Assembly (NCBI RefSeq): GCF_000355695.1
Contig: NC_020891.1
Span: 2,480,001 to 2,544,000, forward strand
Direction of reading: 5' to 3'
Length of the DNA: 64,000 nucleotides
From: Clavibacter nebraskensis NCPPB 2581
GTDB lineage: Bacteria > Actinomycetota > Actinomycetes > Actinomycetales > Microbacteriaceae
The translations under genes and the position numbers were made by a program. Below are positions 17,477 to 26,924 of the stretch, one piece after another (the first letter of the stretch is position 1; every line of letters starts with the position of its first letter). Below the pieces are notes generated by a model. That model had not been told where the DNA came from, searched no databases, and saw only the letters and a list, made by a program, of their open reading frames with translations.

Positions 17477-19174
17477 ATGTCATCAGAGACCCGGCCAGCT
17501 CCGCCCGCCACCGCACCCGCCGCCGCACTCGCCGCCACCGACTCGCCCACCCGCACCGCCACGCGGGAGAGCCTCGAGGACTACACCCTCCGCTTCGCGC
17601 CCCGCTCCTACCGCCGATGGACCGCCGGCGTCGTCGCCACGAGCGCCCTCGGCGGCATCGCGTACCTCGCCGACTTCTCCATCGGCGCCAACATCGGCAT
17701 CGCGCACGGCACCACGAACGCGCTCCTCGGGATCCTCGTCGCCGCCGTCATCATCTTCGTGACCGGCATCCCCCTGGCGTACTACGCGGCCCGCTACAAC
17801 ATCGACCTCGACCTCATCACGCGCGGATCCGGCTTCGGGTACCACGGCAGCGTCATCACCAACGTGATCTTCGCGACCTTCACCTTCATCTTCTTCGCGC
17901 TCGAGGGCTCGATCATGGCGCAGGGGCTCGAGCTCGGCCTCGGCATCCCGCGGCCGGTGGGCTACGCGGCGTCGACGCTGCTCGTGATCCCCCTCGTGAT
18001 TTACGGGATGAAGGCGCTCTCGAAGCTGCAGGTGTGGACCACGCCGCTCTGGCTCGTGCTGATGGTGATCCCGTTCGCCTACCTCGTGATCGCGAACCCC
18101 CGGTCGGTTGGCACCTTCCTCGCCTACCCGGGCGAGGGCGGCGGGACCGGCGGCGCCGACCTCGCCTCCGTCATGCTGGCGGCCGGCGTCTGCCTCTCGC
18201 TCATCGCGCAGATCGCCGAGCAGATCGACTACCTCCGCTTCATGCCGCCGAAGACCGACGCCAACCGCGTCGCCTGGTGGCGCGCCGTGATCCTCGCCGG
18301 CCCCGGGTGGGTGCTCTTCGGCGCCGTCAAGCAGGCCGTGGGCCTCTTCATCGCCGTGTACCTCATCGCCACGCTGGATCCCGCCGCGTCGGCCACCGCC
18401 AACGAGCCGGTCCACCAGTTCCTCGGCGTCTACGAGCAGATGATGCCGGGCTGGCTCGCCCTCGCCCTCGCCGTCGTGCTCGTGGTGATCTCGCAGATCA
18501 AGATCAACGTCACCAACGCCTACTCCGGATCCCTCGCCTGGACGAACTCGTTCACCCGCGTCACCCGCACGTACCCGGGCCGCATGGTCTTCGTGATCGT
18601 CAACCTCGTCATCGCGCTCGCGCTGATGGAGCTCAACATGTTCGACTTCCTCAACACGATCCTCGGCTTCTACGCCAACTGCGGCATGGCCTGGATCGTC
18701 ACCGTGGCGACCGACATCGCGATCAACAAGCACATGCTGGGGCTCTCGCCGAAGCACCCGGAGTTCCGGCGCGGCATGCTGCACGACTGGAACCCGGTCG
18801 GCGTCGTGGCGCTCGCGCTCAGCGCGGGGATCTCCATCGCCATGTTCTTCGGCGCCTTCGGGCCGGGCATCGCCCCGTTCTCGCCCATGTTCGCGGTCGG
18901 CATCGCGATCGTCGCCACCCCGCTCATGGCGATCCTCACGCGCGGCCGCTACTACCTGCGCCGCACCGACGACGGCATCGACCTCCCGATGCTCGACGCG
19001 GACGGCAACCCCTCCGCCGCGCTGCTGCGCTGCCACGTCACGGGGCTGGAGTTCGAGCGACCGGACATGATCCTCTCCGCCGAGCGCGCGGAGGACGGCT
19101 CGCCGCAGTACATCTCCTCCCTCGCGCTCGCGACCGACAGGACGGGGCACTACGTGCTCCCGGCCCAGCGATGA
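17477..19174 (+). CDS. NCS1-family permease (purine/cytosine/allantoin type) of the urea operon
   Basis: A 565-residue NCS1 transporter. About twelve helices run from residue 55 to 490, with the family-typical start LEDYTLRFAPRSYRRW and the pore segments GSGFGYHGSVITNVIFATFTFIFFALEG and NVTNAYSGSLAWTNSF. About 60-75 residues after the last helix form an unusual soluble C-terminal extension containing RCHVTGLEFERPDM. A GAAAGG ribosome binding site lies upstream of the ATG at 17477. The substrate is not decidable from sequence. The downstream urea carboxylase and allophanate hydrolase suggest import of a ureide, urea-like or guanidine-like nitrogen source. The stop overlaps an in-frame ATG (19171) of the regulator gene. 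Confidence 0.82.
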   Translation: MSSETRPAPPATAPAAALAATDSPTRTATRESLEDYTLRFAPRSYRRWTAGVVATSALGGIAYLADFSIGANIGIAHGTTNALLGILVAAVIIFVTGIPLAYYAARYNIDLDLITRGSGFGYHGSVITNVIFATFTFIFFALEGSIMAQGLELGLGIPRPVGYAASTLLVIPLVIYGMKALSKLQVWTTPLWLVLMVIPFAYLVIANPRSVGTFLAYPGEGGGTGGADLASVMLAAGVCLSLIAQIAEQIDYLRFMPPKTDANRVAWWRAVILAGPGWVLFGAVKQAVGLFIAVYLIATLDPAASATANEPVHQFLGVYEQMMPGWLALALAVVLVVISQIKINVTNAYSGSLAWTNSFTRVTRTYPGRMVFVIVNLVIALALMELNMFDFLNTILGFYANCGMAWIVTVATDIAINKHMLGLSPKHPEFRRGMLHDWNPVGVVALALSAGISIAMFFGAFGPGIAPFSPMFAVGIAIVATPLMAILTRGRYYLRRTDDGIDLPMLDADGNPSAALLRCHVTGLEFERPDMILSAERAEDGSPQYISSLALATDRTGHYVLPAQR

Positions 19175-19239
19175 GCCGCACGCTGACGGCGCCGCCGCAC
19201 CGGAGGATCCTCTCCCCTTTTGGACCGTATGGTGCAGGG

Positions 19240-19974
19240 ATGAGCGACGACGACACCGCCCCCGCGACCCCGACGGCGTCGGCGACCGGGACCGGAGGGC
19301 GGCGCTCGCGCACCGATTACGTCTACGAGCAGCTCCGCGACCGCCTCATGAGCGGCGCGTACGCCCCGCGGACCCGGCTGCGGGAGGACGCGATCGCCGC
19401 CGAGATGCAGGTGTCGCGGACGCCCGTGCGCACGGCGCTCTTCATGCTCCGCAGCGACGGCCTCATCGAGAACGACGAGTACGGCTACCGCGTCGTCATG
19501 CCGGACCTCCAGAACCTCGCCGCCCTGTACGAGCTGCGCGTGACCCTCGAGATGCGCGGGATCCAGCGCACCATCGACTACGACGCCGCCGCCTACGACC
19601 TCCCGCTGCTCACCGCGGAGCTCGACCGGTGGCGGGAGTTCGCGGAGAGCCCGCCGTCGCCGACGCCGCAGTTCGTCGTCGAGGACGAGCGGTTCCACGT
19701 CACGCTCTGCCGCGCGGCCGGCAACGAGGCGATCGTCGACGCGCTCGAAGCCGTCAACCACCGCATCCGCTCGGTGCGCATGTACGACTACGTGACCGAG
19801 GACCGCATCACCGCGACCGTCCAGGAGCACCTGGCGATCGGCGACCTCGTGGTCGCCGGCGACGTCGAGGCGGCCAAGACCGCGCTCGGCGAGCACGTCG
19901 GCGTCTCCATGGACACCGTGATGGCCCGGGCCACCCGCGCCATCACGAACATGGTCACCCGCGGCGTCCTCTGA
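19240..19974 (+). CDS. GntR-family regulator (FCD/FadR type) of the urea operon
   Basis: A 244-residue regulator. The N-terminal winged helix-turn-helix reads YVYEQLRDRLMSGAYAPRTRLRE then AAEMQVSRTPVRTALFMLRSDGLIE. The C-terminal FCD ligand-binding domain shows LYELRVTLEMRGIQRT and the metal-site histidines in RFHVTLCRAAGNEAIVDALE and VQEHLAIGDLVVAGD. The start is uncertain: the ATG at 19171 overlaps the permease stop (ATGA), giving 267 residues, while the ATG at 19240 begins close to the HTH and follows an AGGG. The FCD domain usually binds a carboxylate or pathway metabolite. It probably controls this operon via the repeat at 17325-17356. Confidence 0.85.
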   Translation: MSDDDTAPATPTASATGTGGRRSRTDYVYEQLRDRLMSGAYAPRTRLREDAIAAEMQVSRTPVRTALFMLRSDGLIENDEYGYRVVMPDLQNLAALYELRVTLEMRGIQRTIDYDAAAYDLPLLTAELDRWREFAESPPSPTPQFVVEDERFHVTLCRAAGNEAIVDALEAVNHRIRSVRMYDYVTEDRITATVQEHLAIGDLVVAGDVEAAKTALGEHVGVSMDTVMARATRAITNMVTRGVL

Positions 19975-20062
19975 CGCCCCTCCTCCCCGCCTGACCCGCG
20001 ACAGCCGCGCCGCCCGATCCCCCGGGCCGCGCTCCTCCGCCGACCCGGAAAGCCGAGACCCC

Positions 20063-23000
20063 ATGCCCGGAACCGCTCCCCCCGCACCGCGCTTCGACAG
20101 CGTCCTCATCGCCAACCGCGGCGAGATCGCGCGCCGCATCATCCGCACGGCCAGGCGGATGGGGCTGCGCACCATCGCCGTGTACTCCGAGGCCGACCGC
20201 GCCGCCCCGCACGTGCGGGAGGCCGACGAAGCCCACCTCCTCGGCCCGAGCGCACCCGAGAGCAGCTACCTCGACATCGACCGCATCGTCGAGGTCGCGC
20301 TGGCCGCCGGCGCCGGCGCGATCCACCCGGGCTACGGCTTCATCTCGGAGAGCGCCGCGTTCGCCCGGGCCATCGAGGAGGCGGGCATGGTGTTCGTCGG
20401 CCCCACCTGGCAGCAGATCGAGGCCTTCGGTCCGAAGCACACCGCGCGCGCGATCGCGATGGAGTGCCAGGTCCCGTGCGTGCCCGGGAGCGGCCTGGTC
20501 GGGTCGGAGGACGCCGCAGCCCAGGCCGCCGCCGAGGTCGGCTACCCGGTGATGGTGAAGGCGTCCGGCGGCGGGGGCGGCGTGGGCATCGTCACCTGCG
20601 CCGACGAGGCGCAGCTCCGCGCGGCCTTCGCCTCCGTCACCCGGCTGGCCGCGGCGCACTTCGCGACCCCCGGCGTGTTCGTGGAGCGCTTCATCGCCCG
20701 TGCCCGCCACCTCGAGGTGCAGGTGTTCGGCGACGGGGCGGGGAACGTCGCGATCCTCGGCGACCGGGACTGCAGCCTGCAGCGCCGCCACCAGAAGGTC
20801 GTCGAGGAGGCCCCGGCGCCGCACCTCCCGGACCACGTGCGGGAGACGATGCACCGGAGCGCCGCCGCCCTGGCGCGGCACGTCGACTACCGCTCGGCCG
20901 GCACGGTCGAGTTCGTCTACGACGCGGAGAGCCAGGAGGTGTTCTTCCTCGAGATGAACACCCGGCTCCAGGTCGAGCACCCCGTGACGGAGCAGATCCT
21001 CGGCGTCGACCTCGTCGAGTGGATGCTGCGCGTGGGCCTCGGCGACGTCGGCCCCGCCGGCTTCCTGCTCGCGGCCGACCTCCCCCGGCCGACGCGTCAC
21101 TCCGTGGAGGCCCGCATCTACGCGGAGGACCCCTCGAAGGACCACCGCCCGAGCTCGGGCCTCCTGACCGAGGTCGCGTTCCCGGCGGGCGCGGTGGCTG
21201 ACCTCGCGGACCTCCGCATCGAGAGCGGGGTGGAGACGGGCGACGTCGTCACGCCGGTCTACGACCCGATGCTCGCCAAGCTCATCGTCACGGCCGACGA
21301 CCGCACGCAGGCGTTCGCGGCGCTCGCCGACGCGCTCGCCGAGACGCGGATCCAGGGACTGGAGACCAACCTCGGCCTGCTGGTGAGCATCGCCCGCTCC
21401 CCGGAGGTGCTCGACGGGAGCATGACGACCTCGCTCCTCGAGACCCTCCGCGACGAGCGCCCGCGGATCGACGTGGAGCGCGGCGGCGCGTCCACCACCA
21501 TCCAGGACTGGCCCGGGCGGCTCGGCCACTGGCAGGTCGGCGTCCCGCCGGGAGGCCCGATGGACGACCGCTCCTTCCGGCTCGCGAACCGCGCGGTCGG
21601 CAACCCAGAGGGCGCGCCGGGCCTCGAGTGCACCGTCACCGGACCCGCGCTGCGCTTCTCCGACGCGACCCTCGTCTGCGTCACCGGGGCGGACGCGGTC
21701 GTGACCGTCGACGGGATCCCCGTGCCGCAGTGGGAGCCCGTCCTGGTGCCGGCCGGCGGCACGCTCGACGTCGGCACGGTGCGCGGCGTCGGGGTGCGGA
21801 CCTACGTCGCCGCGCGCGCGGGCTTCGACGTGCCCGCGTACCTCGGCAGCGCGGCCACGTTCGCGCCCGGGAGCTTCGGCGGCCACGGCGGCCGGGCGCT
21901 GGCCACGGGCGACGTGCTCCGGACGGCACCGCTCGAGCGGGCGGGATCCACGACGCAGCTCGGCGAGCCCGCTCCCGTGCCCGCGGCCGAGCGTCCCGTC
22001 ATCGGCGCCTCCTGGACCCTGCACGTCGCCGAGGGCCCGCAGCCGGCCCCCGACTACTTCACGCCCGAGGACATCACCGCCATCTACGACGCCGAGTGGG
22101 AGGTGCACTTCCACGCGGCACGCACCGGGATCCGGCTCGTCGGCCCGAAGCCGCGCTGGGCGCGACCGGACGGCGGCGAGGCGGGCCTGCACCCCTCGAA
22201 CCTGCACGACAACGCGTACTCGGTCGGCGCGATCAACTTCACGGGCGACACCCCGTCGATCCTCGGCCCCGACGGCCCGAGCCTCGGCGGCTTCGCCTGC
22301 CCGGTCACCGTCGTGAGCGCCGACCGCTGGAAGCTCGGCCAGCTGCGCCCCGGCGACACCCTGCGCCTCGTCCCCGTCAACGAGTCGGAGCTGCCGCGCA
22401 TCGGCGACGCCCGGCGCACGGCGCGCGCCTTCGTGCCGCGCTCCACCCGCCGCGACGACGACGACGGCGTGCTCGCCCGGCGACCCGCGACCGACGCCGC
22501 CCCCGAGGTCGTCTACCGCCGCGGCGGCGACGACAACCTCCTCGTCGAGTACGGCCCGATGACGCTTGACCTCGGGCTGCGGATGCGGATCCACGCGCTG
22601 ATGGAGGCGCTCGCCCGCGTCGACCCGGCCGGGCTCGTGGACGTCACCCCCGGCGTCCGCTCGCTGCATCTGCACGTCGACCCCGCGGTGCTCGGCGTGC
22701 GCCGGCTGCTCGGCCTCCTGCAGGAGCTCGAGGACATGATCCCGGCGACGGCCGACCTCGTGGTCCCGAGCCGCGAGGTGCACCTGCCGCTCTCGTGGGA
22801 CGACCCGGCAGTCCACGAGGCCATCGACCGGTACGCGTCGCTGATCCGCGACGACGCCCCGTGGAACCCGTCGAACATCGAGTTCATCCGCCGCGCCAAC
22901 GGCCTCGGCTCGGTGGACGAGGTCCGCGACATCGTCATGTCGGCGCAGTATATGGTGCTCGGCCTCGGCGACGTCTACCTCGGCGCGCCGGCCGCGGCCC

Positions 23001-23785
23001 CGCTCGACCCCCGCCACCGGCTGATGACGACCAAGTACAACCCGGCGCGCACCTGGACGGCCGAGGGCACGGTCGGCATCGGCGGCACCTACATGTGCGT
23101 GTACGGCATGGACAGCCCCGGCGGCTACCAGCTCGTCGGCCGCACCCTCCCCATCTGGGCGGGCGTCCGCACGCGTCGCCGGGCCTTCACCGGCGGCGAC
23201 CCGTGGCTTCTGCGCTTCTTCGACCGGATCCGCTACCACCCCGTGAGCGCCGAGGAGCTGACGCACCTCCGCTCCGAGATGGCGGCCGACCGGCTCGAGC
23301 TCGACATCCGCCCGGGCGAGTTCTCGCTGCGCGAGCACGAGGACATGCTCACGCGCGACGCCGACCCCATCGCCGCGTTCCGCGCCCGGCAGGCGACCGC
23401 GTTCGAGGCGGAGCGCGCCGCGTGGGAAGCCGCCGGCGAGTTCGCGACCCGCGAGGAGGCCGTCGGCGCCGGCGCCGCGGAGGACGACGTCCGCTCCCGG
23501 CTCCCCGAGGGCGCCACCGTGGTGGAGGCGCCCATGGCGGGCGCCGTGTGGAAGGTCGAGGTCCCGACCGGGGCCTCCGCCGCCGCCGGCGCCGCGCTCC
23601 TCGTCCTCGAGGCGATGAAGATGGAGACACCCGTCCGCGCGCCCCACGACCTGCGGGTCGTGGAGATGCTCGTCGAGGCGGGAGCCACGGTCGCGGCGGG
23701 CCAGCCGCTCGCCATCGTCTCCGCCCCCGCCCCCCTGACCGCCGCGGCAGCACCGCCGCACCCCGAACGGAGAGACCCCGCATGA
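20063..23785 (+). CDS. Urea carboxylase (biotin-dependent, single chain)
   Basis: A 1240-residue multidomain enzyme. Residues 10-460 form the biotin carboxylase/ATP-grasp half (LIANRGEIARRIIRTARRMG, KASGGGGGVGI, FFLEMNTRLQVEHPVTE). The carboxyltransferase half follows: a KipA/AHS2-like part from about 474 (TIQDWPGRLGHWQVGVPPGGPMD) and a KipI/AHS1-like part from about 813. The C-terminal biotinyl domain has EAMKMET with biotinyl lysine about K1186. It carboxylates urea (or, in some relatives, guanidine) to allophanate (or carboxyguanidine). The stop overlaps the allophanate hydrolase ATG by four bases. The CgdA/CgdB-type deiminase genes that accompany guanidine carboxylases are absent here, which favours urea. 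Confidence 0.9.
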   Translation: MPGTAPPAPRFDSVLIANRGEIARRIIRTARRMGLRTIAVYSEADRAAPHVREADEAHLLGPSAPESSYLDIDRIVEVALAAGAGAIHPGYGFISESAAFARAIEEAGMVFVGPTWQQIEAFGPKHTARAIAMECQVPCVPGSGLVGSEDAAAQAAAEVGYPVMVKASGGGGGVGIVTCADEAQLRAAFASVTRLAAAHFATPGVFVERFIARARHLEVQVFGDGAGNVAILGDRDCSLQRRHQKVVEEAPAPHLPDHVRETMHRSAAALARHVDYRSAGTVEFVYDAESQEVFFLEMNTRLQVEHPVTEQILGVDLVEWMLRVGLGDVGPAGFLLAADLPRPTRHSVEARIYAEDPSKDHRPSSGLLTEVAFPAGAVADLADLRIESGVETGDVVTPVYDPMLAKLIVTADDRTQAFAALADALAETRIQGLETNLGLLVSIARSPEVLDGSMTTSLLETLRDERPRIDVERGGASTTIQDWPGRLGHWQVGVPPGGPMDDRSFRLANRAVGNPEGAPGLECTVTGPALRFSDATLVCVTGADAVVTVDGIPVPQWEPVLVPAGGTLDVGTVRGVGVRTYVAARAGFDVPAYLGSAATFAPGSFGGHGGRALATGDVLRTAPLERAGSTTQLGEPAPVPAAERPVIGASWTLHVAEGPQPAPDYFTPEDITAIYDAEWEVHFHAARTGIRLVGPKPRWARPDGGEAGLHPSNLHDNAYSVGAINFTGDTPSILGPDGPSLGGFACPVTVVSADRWKLGQLRPGDTLRLVPVNESELPRIGDARRTARAFVPRSTRRDDDDGVLARRPATDAAPEVVYRRGGDDNLLVEYGPMTLDLGLRMRIHALMEALARVDPAGLVDVTPGVRSLHLHVDPAVLGVRRLLGLLQELEDMIPATADLVVPSREVHLPLSWDDPAVHEAIDRYASLIRDDAPWNPSNIEFIRRANGLGSVDEVRDIVMSAQYMVLGLGDVYLGAPAAAPLDPRHRLMTTKYNPARTWTAEGTVGIGGTYMCVYGMDSPGGYQLVGRTLPIWAGVRTRRRAFTGGDPWLLRFFDRIRYHPVSAEELTHLRSEMAADRLELDIRPGEFSLREHEDMLTRDADPIAAFRARQATAFEAERAAWEAAGEFATREEAVGAGAAEDDVRSRLPEGATVVEAPMAGAVWKVEVPTGASAAAGAALLVLEAMKMETPVRAPHDLRVVEMLVEAGATVAAGQPLAIVSAPAPLTAAAAPPHPERRDPA

Positions 23786-25554
23786 CCGCATCGTCCACGA
23801 CATCACCCCTCACCGCTCCCGCCGCGGCACCGCATCCGGTCGCCCGCGTCCGCGCCGCCTACCGGCGCATCGCGGAGGTGGATCGCCCGGAGGTGTGGAT
23901 CACGCTGCGCCCGGAGGAGGAGGCCGTCGCCGCCGCGGCCGGCGTCGCGCGGGCCCTCGCGGAGGAGGGCGCCGGCGCCCTGCCGCTCGCGGGCCTGGTG
24001 GTCGCCGTCAAGGACAACATCGACGCCGCCGGGTTCCCCACGACCGCCGCGCTGCCCGTCAGCGCCTACACGCCTGCGGAGAGCGCCACGGTGGTCGCGC
24101 GCCTCGAGGCGGCGGGCGCCGTGGTCCTCGGCAAGACGAACCTCGACCAGCTCGCGACCGGGCTCGTGGGCACGCGCAGTCCCTACGGCGAGGTGCGGGG
24201 AGCGGCTGATCCTGAGCTCGTGTCCGGCGGATCCAGCTCGGGCTCCGCGGTCGCGGTGGCGCTCGGGATCGTGGACGCCGCGCTCGGCACCGACACCGCC
24301 GGGTCCGGGCGCGTGCCCGCCGCCTACAACCGGCTCGTCGGGATCAAGCCCACCCTCGGCCTCCTGCCCGCCCGGGGCGTCGTGCCGGCCGCGCCCTCCT
24401 ACGACACCGTGACGGTCTTCGCGCGCACCCTCGCCCTGGCCGAGCGCGTGGCCGGGGTGATGGCGGGTGTCGACGACGCGGATCCGGCCAGCCGCCCCTG
24501 GCCCGCCGACGCCCCGCTCCGCGCGGCTCCCGTCCTCCGCCTCGCGGTCCCGGCCGACGCGGGCCTCGCGCCCATGTCGCCCGCGTGGCGGCGGGCCTTC
24601 GACCGGACCGTCGCGCTGCTGGCGGACGCCGGCGTGGAGGTCGTCGAGGTCGACATCGCGCCGCTGCTCGCGGCCGCCGCCCTCCTCTACGACGGCGCCC
24701 TCGTCGCCGAGCGCACCCAGGCCGTCGGGCACCTGCTGGCAGGGTCGCCCGAAGGCGCGGATCCGTCGGTCGCCCGCATCATCGGATCCGGCGCCGCGAA
24801 GACGGCCGTCGAGCTCGTCGCCGACCAGCAGGCCCTCCGCCGCCACCGGCTGGACGCCCGGCGCATCCTCGCCGGCGTGGACGCGCTCCTGCTGCCCACC
24901 GCGCCCGGGCATCCGTCGCGCGCCGAGGTCGCGGCGGATCCGATCGGCGTCAACTCCTGGGTGGGCACCTACACGAACTTCGTGAACCTCCTCGACCTGG
25001 CCGCGATCGCGGTGCCCGGGCCGGACGCCGACGGCCGGCCCTTCGGCGTGACCCTGGTCGGCCCGGCGTTCTCGGACGCCGCGCTCGTCGACGCCGCGGA
25101 CCGGCTGCAGCGCGCGGTCGGCACGGCGCCCGACGAGCCGCGCACGCCCGCCCCGTCCTGGGGCCCCGCTGCCACGCCGATCGCCGTGTTCGGCGCGCAC
25201 CTGGTGGGCCAGCCGCTCAACGGCCAGCTCACCGCGCTCGGCGCCCGGCTGCTCGGCGACGCGGTCACCGCGCCCGCCTACCGCCTCCACGCGCTCGACA
25301 CCGTGCCGCCCAAGCCGGGGCTCGTCGCCACGGAGACGGGCGGCGCGTCCATCACCGGGGAGCTGTGGGCGATCCCCTCGGGCCGCGTGGCCGACTTCGT
25401 CACGCAGCTCGCGCGCCCCATGGTGGTCGGCAAGGTGGCGCTGGCGGACGGATCCGAGGTGCTCGGCTTCCTCTGCGAGCCCCAGGCTCTCGAGGACGCC
25501 GAGGACATCACCGACCGCGGCTCCTGGCGCGCGCACCTCGGCGCGGGCCACTGA
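23782..25554 (+). CDS. atzF: Allophanate hydrolase
   Basis: A 590-residue amidase-signature enzyme that hydrolyses allophanate to two ammonia and CO2, completing urea breakdown. The catalytic triad is visible: K77 in VAVKDNID, cis-Ser S151 in GGSSSGS, and nucleophile S175 in GTDTAGSGR. After the amidase domain (to about 450) comes the allophanate-hydrolase-specific C-terminal domain (from about 470) with VFGAHLVGQPLNGQLTALGA, which distinguishes it from general amidases. The ATG overlaps the carboxylase stop (ATGA) and a GGAGAG motif lies upstream. Together with urea carboxylase this forms an ATP-dependent urea amidolyase route. The window contains no urease genes. Confidence 0.93.
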   Translation: MTASSTTSPLTAPAAAPHPVARVRAAYRRIAEVDRPEVWITLRPEEEAVAAAAGVARALAEEGAGALPLAGLVVAVKDNIDAAGFPTTAALPVSAYTPAESATVVARLEAAGAVVLGKTNLDQLATGLVGTRSPYGEVRGAADPELVSGGSSSGSAVAVALGIVDAALGTDTAGSGRVPAAYNRLVGIKPTLGLLPARGVVPAAPSYDTVTVFARTLALAERVAGVMAGVDDADPASRPWPADAPLRAAPVLRLAVPADAGLAPMSPAWRRAFDRTVALLADAGVEVVEVDIAPLLAAAALLYDGALVAERTQAVGHLLAGSPEGADPSVARIIGSGAAKTAVELVADQQALRRHRLDARRILAGVDALLLPTAPGHPSRAEVAADPIGVNSWVGTYTNFVNLLDLAAIAVPGPDADGRPFGVTLVGPAFSDAALVDAADRLQRAVGTAPDEPRTPAPSWGPAATPIAVFGAHLVGQPLNGQLTALGARLLGDAVTAPAYRLHALDTVPPKPGLVATETGGASITGELWAIPSGRVADFVTQLARPMVVGKVALADGSEVLGFLCEPQALEDAEDITDRGSWRAHLGAGH

Positions 25555-25585
25555 CCGCGGCGCGCGGGGTCGCCCCGCCGCCGCG

Positions 25586-25591
25586 TACCGT
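25586..25591 (+). promoter_or_regulatory. -10 element TACCGT (leaderless)
   Basis: TANNNT box six bases before the ATG at 25598. Confidence 0.55.
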
Positions 25592-25597
25592 CGACGC

Positions 25598-26038
25598 ATG
25601 ACGCGGATCCTCCTCACCGGCATGTCCGGCGCCGGGAAGTCGACGCTCCTCGCCGAGCTCGCCCGGCGCGGGCACCGCACGCTCGACACCGACCACGACG
25701 GCTGGACCCTGCCGGACGGCCGATGGGACGAGCCTCGGATGGCCCGCTTCCTCGACCTCGAGCCGCGCGTCGTCGTCTCGGGCACCGTCGAGAACCAGGG
25801 CGCGTTCCGCGATCGGTTCGCGCACGTCGTGCTGCTGAGCGCACCCCTCGACGTGCTGCTCGGGCGCGTCGCCGGACGCACCGGGAACGACTACGGGAAG
25901 GACCCCGCCGAGCGCGAGGAGATCCGCCGGAACACGCGGGAGGTGGAGCCGCTGCTCCGCCGGTCGGCCGACCTCGAGCTCGACGGCCGGCGCGCGACCG
26001 CGGACCTGGCCGACGAGCTGGAGCGGCTCCTGGGGTGA
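25598..26038 (+). CDS. Small P-loop kinase-like ATPase
   Basis: A 146-residue protein of the adenylate-kinase/shikimate-kinase-like P-loop group. It has Walker A GMSGAGKST at residues 8-16, then a short nucleotide-kinase core. HVVLLSAPLDVLLGRVAGR is the typical strand and Arg-containing lid helix, and the C-terminal end is helical. It is shorter than true gluconate, shikimate or dephospho-CoA kinases (165-200). The substrate is unknown; members are often annotated only as AAA-family ATPase. It begins leaderless and converges on the rhodanese gene eight bases away. Confidence 0.75.
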   Translation: MTRILLTGMSGAGKSTLLAELARRGHRTLDTDHDGWTLPDGRWDEPRMARFLDLEPRVVVSGTVENQGAFRDRFAHVVLLSAPLDVLLGRVAGRTGNDYGKDPAEREEIRRNTREVEPLLRRSADLELDGRRATADLADELERLLG

Positions 26039-26045
26039 CCGGCGG

Positions 26046-26894
26046 TCAGGCCCCGCCCGGCTCCGCGCCCGTCGCGGCCGGCAGCTCGGGCCGGTTCGAC
26101 CACGCCGACCAGGATCCCGGGTACAGCGCCGCGTCGATGCCCGCGATCGCCAGCGCCGCGACCTCGAGCGCCGCGCTCACGCCGGACCCGCAGTAGACCG
26201 CGACCTCGTCCGCATCGGGCACCCCCAGCGCCGCGTACCGCGCGTGCAGCTCCGCGGGCGAGCGGAACGTGCCATCCGCGGCGAGGGCGTCCGAGGAGGG
26301 CGCGCTCCGAGCACCCGGGATGTGACCCGGACGCGGATCCCACGGCTCCACCTCCCCGCGGTACCGCTCCCCCGCGCGGGCGTCGAGCAGCACGCCGTCG
26401 AGCGCGACTCGAGCGGCGCCGTCCTCGTCGACCACGGCGAAGAGGCCGGAGGCCAGCGTCACGTCGCCGGGAGTCGGCACGACCGCGCCGGTCTCGAGCG
26501 GCAGGCCGGCGGCGGACCAGGCGGGCAGGGCGCCGTCGAGGATCCGCACGTCGGCGATGCCGGCGTCGCGCAGCAGCCACCACACCCGCGCCGCCGCGAG
26601 GCTGCCTCCGCCGTCGTACGCGACGACCGTGTCCCCCGCCCGGACGCCCCACCTGCGCGCGGCCTCCTGCAGCGCCGCGGGCTCGGGCAGCGGATGCCGC
26701 CCCTCCTCGGGAGCGCCGTGTCGCGACAGCTCGGTGTCGAGGTCGGCGTACACGGCACCCGGGATGTGACCGGCCTCGTGCAGCGGCCGGCCGGGAGGGC
26801 CGCCGAGCGACCACCGGACGTCGAGCATGCGCACGTCGTCGCGGGTGCGGAGGGCATGGTCGAGCTGGGCGGGTGTGATGAGGATCTCCATCAC
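26046..26894 (-). CDS. Sulfurtransferase with two rhodanese domains (SseA-like)
   Basis: A 282-residue tandem rhodanese protein. The inactive N-terminal domain (about 10-130) and catalytic C-terminal domain (about 155-280) are both visible. The active-site loop CGSGVSA, with the persulfide cysteine about C235, is the CGSG(V/I)(T/S) type of 3-mercaptopyruvate sulfurtransferases rather than the CRKGVT of thiosulfate rhodaneses. The DARAGERYRGEVEPWDPRPGHIPGA stretch is also typical. The start is either GTG at 26894 or the adjacent ATG at 26891; neither has a clear RBS. Likely cytosolic, with a sulfur-transfer or cyanide-detoxification role. Confidence 0.87.
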   Translation of the reverse strand: MMEILITPAQLDHALRTRDDVRMLDVRWSLGGPPGRPLHEAGHIPGAVYADLDTELSRHGAPEEGRHPLPEPAALQEAARRWGVRAGDTVVAYDGGGSLAAARVWWLLRDAGIADVRILDGALPAWSAAGLPLETGAVVPTPGDVTLASGLFAVVDEDGAARVALDGVLLDARAGERYRGEVEPWDPRPGHIPGARSAPSSDALAADGTFRSPAELHARYAALGVPDADEVAVYCGSGVSAALEVAALAIAGIDAALYPGSWSAWSNRPELPAATGAEPGGA

Positions 26895-26924
26895 CCCACG
26901 CTCGCAGCGCGGTGCGGTGCGGGA

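Noticed and set aside
19955-23806. Very long open frame on the minus strand opposite urea carboxylase
   Set aside because: Same reason: a shadow of a strongly supported gene, with no recognisable motif or start signal.
26046-26894. TANNNT leaderless promoter for the rhodanese gene
   Set aside because: The bases at the expected distance read GAGCGT or TGCGAG, which do not fit the consensus.
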